Of a DNA stretch of 35,587 bases, positions 25,345 through 34,746 are shown piece by piece. Both the position numbers and the translations under genes were made by a program. Source of the stretch: Cytophagales bacterium (GTDB lineage Bacteria; Bacteroidota; Bacteroidia; Cytophagales; Cyclobacteriaceae); the NCBI GenBank assembly GCA_027317105.1, contig DAHVFH010000009.1, forward strand, positions 1 through 35,587, in the 5' to 3' direction. The notes under the pieces are model-generated. The model saw only the letters and a list, made by a program, of their open reading frames with translations, ran no database searches and had not been told where the DNA came from. Numbering within the stretch: position 1 is the first letter of the stretch; each line of letters begins with the position of its first letter.

Positions 25345-27672
25345 GTGAACCCTACAAAACCATCGAAATTTTCTGAGAACAACGTATTGAACGAAGGGAT
25401 AGACACAGAAAAACTTCGCGTTGTATTTAAGCATAATATTTGGTGGGTACTCTTGATATTTATTACCTCCAATTTGGCAGCCTATCTAACCACGCGCTGG
25501 ACAAAAGATATTTACGAATCTGAGTCAGAATTAAAACTTGACATAAAGAGGGATGCCACAGACCTTGGTATTAATAAGCTGACACAAGACCCCAATCAAG
25601 ATATCATCGCAGGAGAAATTGAGCAAATGAAATCAAGGTTATTTATTAACCGGATCATCGACTCGCTTGACCTTCGTGTAAGTTATTTTAGTGAAGGCAA
25701 AGTACTTTTTGATGAAATGTACAAGCGCGCACCTTTTGTAGTGACCAACATTAGAGTGGGTAAACAACTTGAAGATTTACCCATTTATTTCATACCCTTA
25801 TCAGAAAAATCATTCATGCTTAGGGTAGGTGTATCCAGTGCAACCATAGAATGCAACTATGGAACACCCGTTGTTATTAAGGGCATGGAGTTTACCGTAT
25901 TGAATACTTCGCATCTCACCGAGGAAGACACAAATGATTACTATTTTACGATCAACAGTCGTGAACAACTCATCACCTACCTCTACAAAAACATAAACGC
26001 AGAACCCTTAAATTTCAATGCCAATACCATCCGGATTTCGTTCAAGGATTATAATGCTTTAAAAGCACATGACATCGTGAATAAAATTGATTCCCTGTAC
26101 ATTATCTTTAGCAGTGATCAAAAAAATCTTGCTAATAAACAGAAAATTGATTGGCTAAATCGCGAACTAGGACAAGTGGAGAAAAGAATGAGTGAATTTG
26201 AGAATTATTTTGAAGCGTTCACCCTACGAAATAAAAGCAGCGACCTGGGGCAAGATATGAAGCAAATGATTTATCAGATCAACCAGTTGGATTCACAACG
26301 CTATTTCCTTAATAAAAGATTAATTGAAATCAACGGGCTCATCGATGATTTCGTTTCCAAAAAAAATAAACCGAGTTCATTTCAATATTCCTTCCTGCCC
26401 GAATATCTCAATAAAAGAATGGATGCCTTTGCAAAAAAAATGGAAGAGAAAGACAGACTTTCTTTAGCGTACCATGAGAATACTCTAGCATTCCAGCAGA
26501 AAGATAAAGAGCTGGTAACCTTGAAAGACCAGATATTCGGACAATTGAATATGCTGAAAGAAAACTGGATGAATACGCTCGTGGAGCTGAATGAAAACAA
26601 GAAAAAGCTCGATCAAGAATTCGCTTCCATGCCTGATAAAAATACAGAATACTCAAAAAATAAACGCTTTTACAGTTTATATACTGAATTTTACCTTTCA
26701 ATGATGCAATCCAAAGCGCAATTTCAAATTGCACAAGCCGGTAATACTCCCGATTTTAAAATCTTGTCGCCTGCCTCTTTGCCTATAGTTCCGGTGTCTC
26801 CTAAAAAAATACTAATTCTCTCTATTGGTTTGTTGATAGGAATAGTGCTCAATTTCTTTTTCCTAGGTATTGCGTATCTGCTAAATGATAAAATCACAAG
26901 CCTGAAAGAAATTGAACAGGTTCTGGATGTGCCTGTGTTGGGTGTCATCCCCGCTTCACGCCTTCCAATCATTTCCTCAATCCATGTGAATGACAATCCT
27001 AAGTCAATTGTAAGTGAGGCCATTCGGTCTTTGCGAACTAATCTTGACTTTTTTACTGCTGGTGGAAGTAAAAAAGTAATAACGATCTCCTCTTCGGTTT
27101 CTGGCGAAGGGAAATCCTTTTTAGCGCTGAATCTCGGTGTAGTGCTTGCTTTATCCAATAAGAAAGTTGCCTTTGTCGATCTCGACATGCGCAAAACAAA
27201 AAAGATAAATAGTCTAATTGTCAACTCAACCCAGTTGGGTCTGAGTACGGTATTGATTAAAAAGAACACATGGCGTGAGTGCATCCAAAAAACTCCCATC
27301 GAAAATCTAGATTATATTCCTTCTGGGCCTCATCCACCAAATCCCTCTGAGCTCCTGCTCAATGGTGAATTCACTTCCTTGATTGATGAGATTAGACAAG
27401 AGTACGATTTCATTATCATGGACACGCCTCCGGTGGGCTTGGTGACCGATGCCATCATGGCCATGCGGAAAAGTGATTTATCCATTTACGTAATCCGTGC
27501 AAATTATTCCAAAAAAGACTTCTTAAGGAATATTGATCGGATCATTTCCGTGAATAAGCTTTCCAACGTAGCCATCGTACTCAATGCGCTACCTCAAAGT
27601 GGCCACGCCTATGGATATGGGTATTATGAAGATAAGTCAACAAAGAAAGGATGGAAAAATTTCTTTAGTTAA
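25345..27672 (+). CDS. Wzc-like polysaccharide co-polymerase / BY-type tyrosine kinase
   Basis: The 775-residue inner-membrane protein has a first membrane helix at about 30-50 (HNIWWVLLIFITSNLAAYLT), a long periplasmic coiled-coil domain of Wzz/GNVR type, and a second helix at about 489-512. A cytosolic BY-kinase domain follows: Walker A SGEGKSFLALNLG, Walker A' VAFVDLDMR, Walker B FIIMDTPPVG. A Tyr cluster near the C-terminus (YGYGYYED) should be the autophosphorylation site. It controls polysaccharide length and export with the Wza-like lipoprotein, and phosphorylation cycles drive assembly. It starts at GTG 25345 (MNPTKPSKF). The cognate phosphatase gene follows after only two bases. Confidence 0.95.
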   Translation: MNPTKPSKFSENNVLNEGIDTEKLRVVFKHNIWWVLLIFITSNLAAYLTTRWTKDIYESESELKLDIKRDATDLGINKLTQDPNQDIIAGEIEQMKSRLFINRIIDSLDLRVSYFSEGKVLFDEMYKRAPFVVTNIRVGKQLEDLPIYFIPLSEKSFMLRVGVSSATIECNYGTPVVIKGMEFTVLNTSHLTEEDTNDYYFTINSREQLITYLYKNINAEPLNFNANTIRISFKDYNALKAHDIVNKIDSLYIIFSSDQKNLANKQKIDWLNRELGQVEKRMSEFENYFEAFTLRNKSSDLGQDMKQMIYQINQLDSQRYFLNKRLIEINGLIDDFVSKKNKPSSFQYSFLPEYLNKRMDAFAKKMEEKDRLSLAYHENTLAFQQKDKELVTLKDQIFGQLNMLKENWMNTLVELNENKKKLDQEFASMPDKNTEYSKNKRFYSLYTEFYLSMMQSKAQFQIAQAGNTPDFKILSPASLPIVPVSPKKILILSIGLLIGIVLNFFFLGIAYLLNDKITSLKEIEQVLDVPVLGVIPASRLPIISSIHVNDNPKSIVSEAIRSLRTNLDFFTAGGSKKVITISSSVSGEGKSFLALNLGVVLALSNKKVAFVDLDMRKTKKINSLIVNSTQLGLSTVLIKKNTWRECIQKTPIENLDYIPSGPHPPNPSELLLNGEFTSLIDEIRQEYDFIIMDTPPVGLVTDAIMAMRKSDLSIYVIRANYSKKDFLRNIDRIISVNKLSNVAIVLNALPQSGHAYGYGYYEDKSTKKGWKNFFS

Positions 27673-27674
27673 CC

Positions 27675-28394
27675 GTGTTGTTTCAATTTTTTAATAGGAA
27701 AAATAATAAAACCTCTTTGGTAGGCGATATTCACTCGCACTTGTTACCAGGTCTTGATGATGGAGTAAGTAATTTCTCTGAAGCTATTCAAGTCGTTAGA
27801 AAGCTCAGTGAAATAGGTTATCAGAAATTGATCACCACCCCTCATATCATGAGCGACACGTACAGGAATGATTCGGAAACTATTTTATCTAGGCTAAAGG
27901 AACTCAATGATAAATTGAAGGAAGAAAACATTTCAATTGTCATTCAAGCTGCTGCTGAATATTACCTCGACTCATGGCTTATTAAACAAGTAGAAGAGGC
28001 TGTCCCATTGATGACTTTTGGAGACAACTATCTCCTCTTTGAAATGAACTACATGACCGAGCCTTACCAACTCAATGATTTTATCTTTAAAATTTTGATG
28101 TTAGGGTATAAACCCGTGTTAGCCCACCCGGAGCGCTATCAATTTATGACGATTGAAAAGGCTGAAGATTTACATCACCGCGGTGTCTTGATGCAAGTCA
28201 ATATTCTTTCGTTCATCGATTTCTACTCGAAACCTGTGCGACAAATGGCGAATCAATTAGTGGATAACGGATGGGTAGATTTCTTGGGAAGTGACTGCCA
28301 TCGCATGCAGCACGCTTTGCTGCTAGGTAGAGCGTTTAAAAATAAATATGTTAAAAAAGCCCTAAGTTTACCCCTGCTTAACAACCAACTATGA
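27675..28394 (+). CDS. CpsB/CapC-type PHP tyrosine phosphatase
   Basis: The 239-residue PHP-superfamily phosphatase has metal-binding motifs DIHSHLLPGLDDG (His20, His22), TTPHIM (His57), HPERY, and GSDCHRM near the C-terminus. CpsB/YwqE-type enzymes use a metal cluster to dephosphorylate the Tyr cluster of BY-kinases. Its place directly after the Wzc-like kinase gene fits this. It starts at GTG 27675, two bases after the kinase stop. Its stop overlaps the epimerase start by 4 bases (ATGA). The low-molecular-weight phosphatase Wzb, usual with fused Wzc kinases, is absent. Confidence 0.93.
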   Translation: MLFQFFNRKNNKTSLVGDIHSHLLPGLDDGVSNFSEAIQVVRKLSEIGYQKLITTPHIMSDTYRNDSETILSRLKELNDKLKEENISIVIQAAAEYYLDSWLIKQVEEAVPLMTFGDNYLLFEMNYMTEPYQLNDFIFKILMLGYKPVLAHPERYQFMTIEKAEDLHHRGVLMQVNILSFIDFYSKPVRQMANQLVDNGWVDFLGSDCHRMQHALLLGRAFKNKYVKKALSLPLLNNQL

Positions 28395-29377
28395 TTGCCA
28401 TTACCGGAGCTAGCGGGCTACTTGGACGTTTCATCTTAAAGAAATTCAATGCCGAGAATGCACCAGTTATCGCATTCAGAAGAGCAACCAGTGACCTCTC
28501 TGGTCTAACCAATCTAGGCCGCCCGGTAGAATGGCGTGAAGCTGACATTACAAACAGCTTAACACTTATTGAAGCCTTGAATAATGTGGAAACCGTAATT
28601 CATTCTGCCGCTCTCGTCTCATTCGATCCACGAGAGAAAAAGAAAATTTTTCAAACGAATGTATCCGGCACACAAAACGTTGTCAACGCCTGCCTCTCTT
28701 TGGGCATCCCTCGGCTGATCTTTGTTAGCTCTGTGGCCGCGCTCGGGAGAAAAAAAGGAGTCAAAGAAATCAATGAAGAAAATAAATGGGAGGAAAACGA
28801 ATTGAATTCTGATTACGCGAAATCTAAATATTTGGCTGAATTGGAAGTTTACCGAGGGCGGGAAGAAGGTCTTTCAGTTTCGATCATCAACCCCTCTGTT
28901 ATCCTGGCAACTGGAAATCCCAAAAATAGTAGTGCTCAAATTTTTAACTATGTGCAAAAACAGCGGCCATTTTATGCGGAAGGCAACATCAATTTCGTGG
29001 ATGTTCGAGACGTGGCCGATATGATTTATAAAATATATAAAACCCCCAACCCACACGAAAAATTTATTGCCAATGCCGGTTCAATAAAACTCCAAGAACT
29101 TCTTGGTAAAATAGCCAAGAGGTTAGACAAGACTAAACCATCAATAAAAGTCAGTCCGCGTTTGATTAGGGCCATGGCATGGCTCGAAGAAATGAGATGC
29201 ACGCTCACAGGAGAAAAGATGATAATCAGCAGGCAATCTGTTAAAATACCAGGCGAAGAATTCGTCTACCAAAATCAAAAATCTATCAACCAGTTGAATA
29301 TGGCCTACCGACCTTTAGAAGAAACGTTGGATTGGTGTTGCGAATATTACAAGAATGTGTATACTACAAAGAAATAG
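28391..29377 (+). CDS. Extended-SDR NAD-dependent epimerase/dehydratase
   Basis: The 328-residue extended short-chain dehydrogenase/reductase has the NAD(P)-binding GASGLLG motif at residues 5-11 and the catalytic Ser/Tyr/Lys arrangement (FVSSVAALGR, then DYAKSKYLAELEVYR). Other SDR features are VIHSAALVSFDPREKKK and INPSVILATG. It is coupled to the phosphatase gene by a 4-base overlap, so it probably acts in nucleotide-sugar modification for the same polysaccharide, but the exact reaction cannot be read. It resembles the DFR/3-beta-HSD subgroup as much as sugar epimerases, leaving a lipid or isoprenoid substrate possible. Confidence 0.88.
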   Translation: MIAITGASGLLGRFILKKFNAENAPVIAFRRATSDLSGLTNLGRPVEWREADITNSLTLIEALNNVETVIHSAALVSFDPREKKKIFQTNVSGTQNVVNACLSLGIPRLIFVSSVAALGRKKGVKEINEENKWEENELNSDYAKSKYLAELEVYRGREEGLSVSIINPSVILATGNPKNSSAQIFNYVQKQRPFYAEGNINFVDVRDVADMIYKIYKTPNPHEKFIANAGSIKLQELLGKIAKRLDKTKPSIKVSPRLIRAMAWLEEMRCTLTGEKMIISRQSVKIPGEEFVYQNQKSINQLNMAYRPLEETLDWCCEYYKNVYTTKK

Positions 29378-29436
29378 AAATTACAACTTGTTGATTGAGT
29401 TTAATTCAATGATTTTTGGCCTTGAAAATAGTATTT

Positions 29437-29464
29437 TTTGTAAAGTAATTTTTTGTCTAAATTG
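29437..29464 (+). promoter_or_regulatory. Candidate promoter for the TPR-comA genes
   Basis: TTTG (29437-29440) is followed after 17 bases by TAAATTG (29458-29464), a near match to the Bacteroidota -33/-7 pair. It is 17 bases upstream of the ATG at 29482, which would give a very short leader. Confidence 0.35.
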
Positions 29465-29481
29465 GACAAACCTTTTGGCTG

Positions 29482-30894
29482 ATGGCTCACGAATTCAGAA
29501 AGCGCGAAGAAGAAGAAGAATTGATCAAGCGGTACGAAGAAACCCTTCGAAAAAATAGTTCCGATTTTTATGACATCGATAACTATGAGATCATTATTGA
29601 TCACTACATGGCTCGCTCAAAATTTAAAAAAGCTTTGGCCGCTGTAAATACAGCCATTGATCAATTCCCCTTCTCCACCGATCTCCTCTCCGTAAAGGCA
29701 CAAATTCTGTCACACCTAAAGCAATACGATGAGGCACTTATCTTATTAGAAACTGCCAAAAACCTTCACCCCAATGATGTTGAAGTTTATCTGACTATTG
29801 GCTCGGTCTATTCCTTAAAAGGTGCACATAAAGAAGCCATTGCCGTATATGTTGAGGCTTTGAGCTTTGCTGATGAAACTCAAGACGAACTTTATTACAA
29901 TATTGGATTGTCGTATCAAAGCTTGGAAGATTACGAGAATGCTATTGCTTCATATAAAAAATCGATAGATCTGAATATTTCGCATGAAGGTTCATTGTAT
30001 GAACTGGCGTTTTGTCTGGATATTATTGGGCAATTGGAAAATAGTTTAGCGTATTACAAAAAATTTATTGATGAGGATCCCTTTTCAGCCGCTGCTTGGT
30101 ACAATTTGGGAATTGTGTGCAACAAATTAGAGCGTTTTGAAGAGGCCGTGGATGCCTACGAGTTTGCGCTGGCCATTGATGAAACTTTTGCATCCGCTCG
30201 GTTCAACATGGGTAATTCGATGATGAATCTCGAAAAGTACAACGAGGCATTAGAAGAATTTAAAAAGACCATTGAAATTGAAGGGCCAAGCCCAGAGGTC
30301 TATTGCTGCATTGGTGCGGCCTATGAAAATCTTGAGCAATATGATTTAGGTTTGAAGTACTTTCAGAAATCCACTAAACTTGATCCCCTCTACGATGAAG
30401 CCATATTTGGAGCCGGTAATTGTTTAGAGAAGCAAGAAAAATGGTATCAAGCTCTCCACTTTTTCAATAAAGCGATCAAGTTAAATAACGATAATCCGGA
30501 ATATTGGAAAGCTGCTGCGCATGCGGAATACAAAATAGGGAATATCATTTCCAGCCTCAGCGCCTATGAGGAATCAAGCCATCTTGATCCGGAAGACAAA
30601 GAAATATGGCTAAACTGGTCATTTATTTATTTTGAACAAGGTGAACATGCAAAAGCAATTGAAGTCCTTTTGCAAGGAATAGAAGAAATCCCCAATGAAG
30701 CAGATTTCCTTTACCGGATGACGGCTTACCTTATTGAATCCGGGAAATTCAAAGAGGCGCTTAATTATCTCGAAGAGGCATTAACCTTGAATTTTGAAGG
30801 CCACAGCGTATTATTTGAGTTTTTTCCTAAGCCAGAAACACAAAAAGCTCTTTTTAAGATTATTGATCAATACCGAAAAGAAAATCCTAAATGA
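29482..30894 (+). CDS. Cytosolic tetratricopeptide-repeat protein
   Basis: The 470-residue product is built almost entirely of TPR units, about 12 of them, for example DEALILLETAKNLHPNDVEV, KEAIAVYVEALSFADETQDE, ENAIASYKKSIDLNISHEGS, EEAVDAYEFALAIDETFASA and NEALEEFKKTIEIEGPSPEV. There is no signal peptide or membrane helix, so it is probably cytosolic, and it starts with a charged helix (EFRKREEEEELIKRYEETL). TPRs mediate protein-protein contacts. Similar long TPR proteins are widespread in Bacteroidota but uncharacterised. Its stop overlaps the phosphosulfolactate synthase start by 4 bases (ATGA), so the two are translationally coupled. A functional link is suggested by position only. Confidence 0.88.
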   Translation: MAHEFRKREEEEELIKRYEETLRKNSSDFYDIDNYEIIIDHYMARSKFKKALAAVNTAIDQFPFSTDLLSVKAQILSHLKQYDEALILLETAKNLHPNDVEVYLTIGSVYSLKGAHKEAIAVYVEALSFADETQDELYYNIGLSYQSLEDYENAIASYKKSIDLNISHEGSLYELAFCLDIIGQLENSLAYYKKFIDEDPFSAAAWYNLGIVCNKLERFEEAVDAYEFALAIDETFASARFNMGNSMMNLEKYNEALEEFKKTIEIEGPSPEVYCCIGAAYENLEQYDLGLKYFQKSTKLDPLYDEAIFGAGNCLEKQEKWYQALHFFNKAIKLNNDNPEYWKAAAHAEYKIGNIISSLSAYEESSHLDPEDKEIWLNWSFIYFEQGEHAKAIEVLLQGIEEIPNEADFLYRMTAYLIESGKFKEALNYLEEALTLNFEGHSVLFEFFPKPETQKALFKIIDQYRKENPK

Positions 30895-31694
30895 ATTATA
30901 TTTTAAAAAATTTACCTGAACGAACCGCCAAACCGAGACAAACTGGTTTTACCATGGCCATGGACAAAGGCCTAAGTGTTCGCGAAGCTGAAGACTTCAT
31001 GAGCATTGCATCCGATCATGTCGATATTGTGAAATTAGGCTGGGCAACTTCGTATGTGACCCCCAATTTGAAAGAAAAAATTAAAGTCTATACCGATGCG
31101 GGAGTGCCTTGCTACCTTGGTGGCACGTTATTCGAAGCCTTTGTTATCCGCGATCAATTTGACGACTATCGCAAAGTGCTGGATAAATATAATCTGTCGT
31201 TTGCGGAAGTTTCGGATGGATCCATCGATTTAGATCACGATAAAAAATTAGATTATATCAGAAAACTTTCTCAGCAAGTGACTGTACTTAGCGAAGTCGG
31301 ATCCAAAGATGCTGACAAAATTATTCCTCCTTACATGTGGATTGACTTAATGCAAAAGGAATTGGATGCTGGGGCTTGGAAAGTAATTGGCGAGGCGCGC
31401 GAAGGAGGAAACGTGGGATTGTTTAGATCCTCTGGAGAAGTGCGGTCGGGTTTGGTTCAAGAAATTTTAACCAAAATTCCATTTGAAAAAATCATTTGGG
31501 AAGCCCCACAAAAAGCACAGCAAGTTTGGTTTATTCAATTGCTAGGAGCCAATGTCAACCTTGGAAACATTGCCCCTAATGAAATTATCCCACTGGAAAC
31601 AATTCGGCTTGGTTTGCGTGGCGATACCTTTTTGCATTTCTTAGGCCTTGAGCGCAAAAAGGATAAGTCTACGCCCCCCTTTCATGCCGATTGA
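30891..31694 (+). CDS. comA: Phosphosulfolactate synthase (ComA family)
   Basis: The 267-residue TIM-barrel protein matches the phosphosulfolactate synthase family, which adds sulfite to phosphoenolpyruvate to make phosphosulfolactate, the first step of coenzyme M synthesis in methanogens. Visible family stretches are KPRQTGFTMAMDKGLSVREA, DIVKLGWATSYV, VPCYLGGTLFEAF, EVSDGSIDL, VLSEVGSKD and KVIGEAREGGNVGLFRS, ending with LETIRLGLRGDTFLHF. Coenzyme M is not expected in this group, so the product more likely feeds sulfolactate or a sulfonate such as cysteate for sulfonolipids (inference). No comB or comC lies beside it. It is coupled to the upstream TPR gene by a 4-base overlap. Confidence 0.88.
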   Translation: MNYILKNLPERTAKPRQTGFTMAMDKGLSVREAEDFMSIASDHVDIVKLGWATSYVTPNLKEKIKVYTDAGVPCYLGGTLFEAFVIRDQFDDYRKVLDKYNLSFAEVSDGSIDLDHDKKLDYIRKLSQQVTVLSEVGSKDADKIIPPYMWIDLMQKELDAGAWKVIGEAREGGNVGLFRSSGEVRSGLVQEILTKIPFEKIIWEAPQKAQQVWFIQLLGANVNLGNIAPNEIIPLETIRLGLRGDTFLHFLGLERKKDKSTPPFHAD

Positions 31695-31798
31695 TCAAAA
31701 TGTTGAAATTTAATTATCTAATTAATTGTATATCAATACATTGAAATTCATTTTGAATATAAACATTACGCGTACCCAATAAATCGAATCCGAGCCGT

Positions 31799-31806
31799 TA
31801 GCTTTG
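31799..31806 (+). promoter_or_regulatory. Candidate -7 box for aroE
   Basis: TAGCTTTG matches TAnnTTTG exactly and is the same octamer as the candidate upstream of the FG-GAP gene. It lies 84 bases before the aroE ATG in the 196-base comA/aroE gap. No -33 TTG is seen at the usual spacing, so support is weak. Confidence 0.3.
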
Positions 31807-31890
31807 CAATCCTATTCCAAAACACAAACGGTGTACACTTTGTGGTCATATTCTACTTGATCGCAAGATCTTTTCAAATAAAAAATATTT

Positions 31891-32634
31891 ATGGAAAAAA
31901 AATTTGGTTTAATCGGCTCTACACTCACCCATTCTTTTTCAAAATCATACTTCGATGAAAAATTTTTCCGTGAGGGTCTACGCGATTATCACTATGAATT
32001 ATATCCCCTTGATTCTGTTGATGGGTTAAAAAAGTTATTAGACGAAAACCCCGAACTCTATGGCTTAAACGTAACCATTCCTTACAAAGAACAGGTCTTA
32101 AAATTCTTAAGCGATATAGACCCAACCGCTAAAAATATTGGGGCAGTCAATGTTATTAAAATCCACAATGGAAAACTAACAGGGTTTAATACGGACAGCG
32201 ATGCCTTTTATGAAACTTTGGAAAAATGGTTTCCTCAAATAAGCGATGCGAAGGCTTTGGTCTTGGGCACTGGGGGATCATCCAAAGCCGTGCAGCAAGC
32301 CTTAAAAAAATTATCCGTTCCATTTGAAATCGTCTCCAGGGAAAAAGGAAAGGCAGCGCATACCTACGAAAGCCTTGAAAAAGATGGAACACCTATTTCA
32401 GATGCCCAACTAATTATCAACACGACACCGCTGGGAATGGCGCCAAACACAAACAATTTTCCGCCTATCAATTACGAACTCCTTACCTCACACCACTACG
32501 TTTACGATCTTATCTATAATCCTGCCAGAACAATGTTTATCCAAAAAGCGGAAATGCATGGAGCTACGATCAAGAACGGATTAGAAATGCTTCAATTTCA
32601 AGCAGAGAAAGCTTGGGCCATTTGGAATAATTGA
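31891..32634 (+). CDS. aroE: Shikimate dehydrogenase
   Basis: The 247-residue AroE reduces 3-dehydroshikimate to shikimate with NADPH in the chorismate pathway. The substrate site is visible: Ser15 and Ser17 in LTHSFSKSYF, Lys66 in NVTIPYKEQV (the catalytic Lys), and Asp102 in GFNTDSDAF. The cofactor site is VLGTGGSSKAV (126-130), followed by INTTPLGMAPN and the C-terminal NGLEMLQFQAEKAWAIW. It is a little shorter than the usual 270 residues, as in many Bacteroidota. It starts at ATG 31891 after an A-rich leader. Confidence 0.97.
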   Translation: MEKKFGLIGSTLTHSFSKSYFDEKFFREGLRDYHYELYPLDSVDGLKKLLDENPELYGLNVTIPYKEQVLKFLSDIDPTAKNIGAVNVIKIHNGKLTGFNTDSDAFYETLEKWFPQISDAKALVLGTGGSSKAVQQALKKLSVPFEIVSREKGKAAHTYESLEKDGTPISDAQLIINTTPLGMAPNTNNFPPINYELLTSHHYVYDLIYNPARTMFIQKAEMHGATIKNGLEMLQFQAEKAWAIWNN

Positions 32635-32717
32635 TTTCCGGAAATCGTTGATCCTTGATTCTTAGCGCTAACTTGTGCTACCATTAATTTTTTGTTGATT
32701 AACTCTTAACTTTCGGA

Positions 32718-34742
32718 ATGGATTTCAAACTGACAAGTGAATACATTCCAACCGGAGACCAGCCGAAGGCCATCAACCAATTGGTAAAGGGGATTGAATC
32801 TGGTGAGCACGATCAAACTTTATTGGGAGTTACTGGGTCGGGCAAAACATTTACCATTGCCAATGTAATTGCTCAACTCAACCGACCTGCTCTTATTCTG
32901 AGTCACAACAAAACCCTGGCTGCCCAATTGTATGGTGAGTTCAAACAATTTTTTCCAGAAAACGCAGTCGAATATTTTATCTCGTATTACGATTATTACC
33001 AACCCGAGGCATTCATTCCGTCATCAAATCTTTATATTGAGAAAGATTTATCGATCAATGAAGAAATAGAAAAATTGAGACTAAGTGCCACCTCTTCGCT
33101 ATTGACAGGAAGGCGCGATGTGATTGTGGTGGCTTCCGTCAGTTGCATCTATGGCATCGGCAACCCAGAAGAATTTGGAAAGAATCGAATAGAGCTGACA
33201 GCAGGGGACGTGATTCCTCGTAACAAATTGCTGTTCGGGCTAGTGGATATTTTATACCACCGAACAGAAGTCGAATTTAAACGAGGTTCGTTTCGCGTAA
33301 AAGGCGATACCGTTGATATCTTTTTAGCGTATGCCGATTATGCAATCCGTATCTATTTTTTTGGGGATGAAATCGAAGCAATCCAATCTATAGAGCCTAT
33401 TTCGGGGAGGAAAATAGCTGACGAAAAACAAATCACCATTTTTCCGGCAAACCTTTTTGTAACCGGAAAAGATTCGTTGCACCAGGCCATTCACGAAATA
33501 CAAGACGACATGGTGCTGCAAGTGCAAATGTTTGAAAACGAAAAAAGACATCTGGAAGCCAAGCGCGTGAAAGAGCGCACTGAATTTGACCTTGAAATGA
33601 TGCGCGAACTGGGCTATTGCAGTGGGATTGAAAACTACTCTCGATATTTTGACCGAAGAGCGGCTGGCGCAAGACCTTTCTGTTTGATCGATTATTTTCC
33701 AAATGATTTCCTGATGATCATTGACGAAAGTCACGTAACCATTCCACAGGTTCGCGCGATGTGGGGTGGTGACCGGTCCCGCAAAACGAATTTAGTAGAC
33801 TATGGGTTTAGGTTGCCATCGGCCTTGGACAATCGCCCACTGACCTTCAATGAGTTTGAAACATTACTCGGGCAAACCGTCTATGTGAGTGCCACTCCTT
33901 CCGAATATGAATTAAGGAAATCGGATGGCGTTGTAGTTGAACAATTAATCCGACCAACGGGCTTGCTTGATCCTGAGATTGAAGTGCGACCCAGTAAAAA
34001 CCAGATTGACGACCTCATGGAAGAAATCGATGAGCGAGTAAAAAAGAAAGAACGTGTTCTTATTACTACGCTCACCAAGCGCATGGCTGAAGAGCTTACA
34101 AAATTCTTAGAGCGTGCGTCCATCAAATGTCGGTACATCCATAGCGAGGTAAAAACATTGGATCGGGTAGAAATTTTACGCGAACTTCGCCTGGGCATTT
34201 TCGATGTGCTGGTGGGCGTGAATCTTTTGAGGGAAGGTTTGGATTTACCTGAGGTTTCGTTGGTCGCTATCATGGATGCCGATAAGGAAGGCTTTTTAAG
34301 GAATCAACGCTCACTAGTACAAACCATAGGTAGGGCTGCGCGGAATGAAAATGGCCGGGTGATTATGTACGCTGATAGAACAACAGACTCTATGCAACAG
34401 GCCATTGACGAAACCAGCAGAAGGAGAATAACACAAATCGAATACAATCTGGCCAATGGAATTACGCCAAAGACCATCCTTAAATCTACGGAGTCAATTT
34501 TAGGGCAAACAAAAGTTGCTGACTCCAAGAAAGCGAATAAAAGGTACTATATTGAAGAGGAAGAAAAATCTTTAGCCGCTGATCCGGTGGCTGCTTATCT
34601 TAACAAAGATGAATTGACAAAAATGGTTGACCGCACCCGCAAAGCAATGGAAAAAGCCGCCAAAGAGCTTGAATTTATGGAAGCCGCCCGCTTGCGCGAT
34701 GAATACCTTGCCCTTCAAAAATTGCTGGAAGAAAAAAAATAA
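32718..34742 (+). CDS. uvrB: Excinuclease ABC subunit UvrB
   Basis: The 674-residue UvrB is the damage-verifying helicase of nucleotide excision repair, acting with UvrA and UvrC. It has Walker A GVTGSGKTFT (37-46), the damage-sensing beta-hairpin SYYDYYQPEAF (about 89-99), the DEAD-type box IDESHVT, helicase motifs (YVSATPSEYEL, VLITTLTKRMAEEL, LLREGLDLPEVSLV, QTIGRAARN) and the C-terminal UVR domain that binds UvrC (about 633-674, ELEFMEAARLRDEY). The length is standard. Its stop is four bases from the next start. It begins at ATG 32718. Confidence 0.99.
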   Translation: MDFKLTSEYIPTGDQPKAINQLVKGIESGEHDQTLLGVTGSGKTFTIANVIAQLNRPALILSHNKTLAAQLYGEFKQFFPENAVEYFISYYDYYQPEAFIPSSNLYIEKDLSINEEIEKLRLSATSSLLTGRRDVIVVASVSCIYGIGNPEEFGKNRIELTAGDVIPRNKLLFGLVDILYHRTEVEFKRGSFRVKGDTVDIFLAYADYAIRIYFFGDEIEAIQSIEPISGRKIADEKQITIFPANLFVTGKDSLHQAIHEIQDDMVLQVQMFENEKRHLEAKRVKERTEFDLEMMRELGYCSGIENYSRYFDRRAAGARPFCLIDYFPNDFLMIIDESHVTIPQVRAMWGGDRSRKTNLVDYGFRLPSALDNRPLTFNEFETLLGQTVYVSATPSEYELRKSDGVVVEQLIRPTGLLDPEIEVRPSKNQIDDLMEEIDERVKKKERVLITTLTKRMAEELTKFLERASIKCRYIHSEVKTLDRVEILRELRLGIFDVLVGVNLLREGLDLPEVSLVAIMDADKEGFLRNQRSLVQTIGRAARNENGRVIMYADRTTDSMQQAIDETSRRRITQIEYNLANGITPKTILKSTESILGQTKVADSKKANKRYYIEEEEKSLAADPVAAYLNKDELTKMVDRTRKAMEKAAKELEFMEAARLRDEYLALQKLLEEKK

Positions 34743-34746
34743 CACT

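Noticed and set aside
31695..31890. Riboswitch or small RNA between comA and aroE
   Set aside because: The region is A/T-rich with only a five-bp stem (TGTAT/ATACA). No known aptamer pattern is seen.
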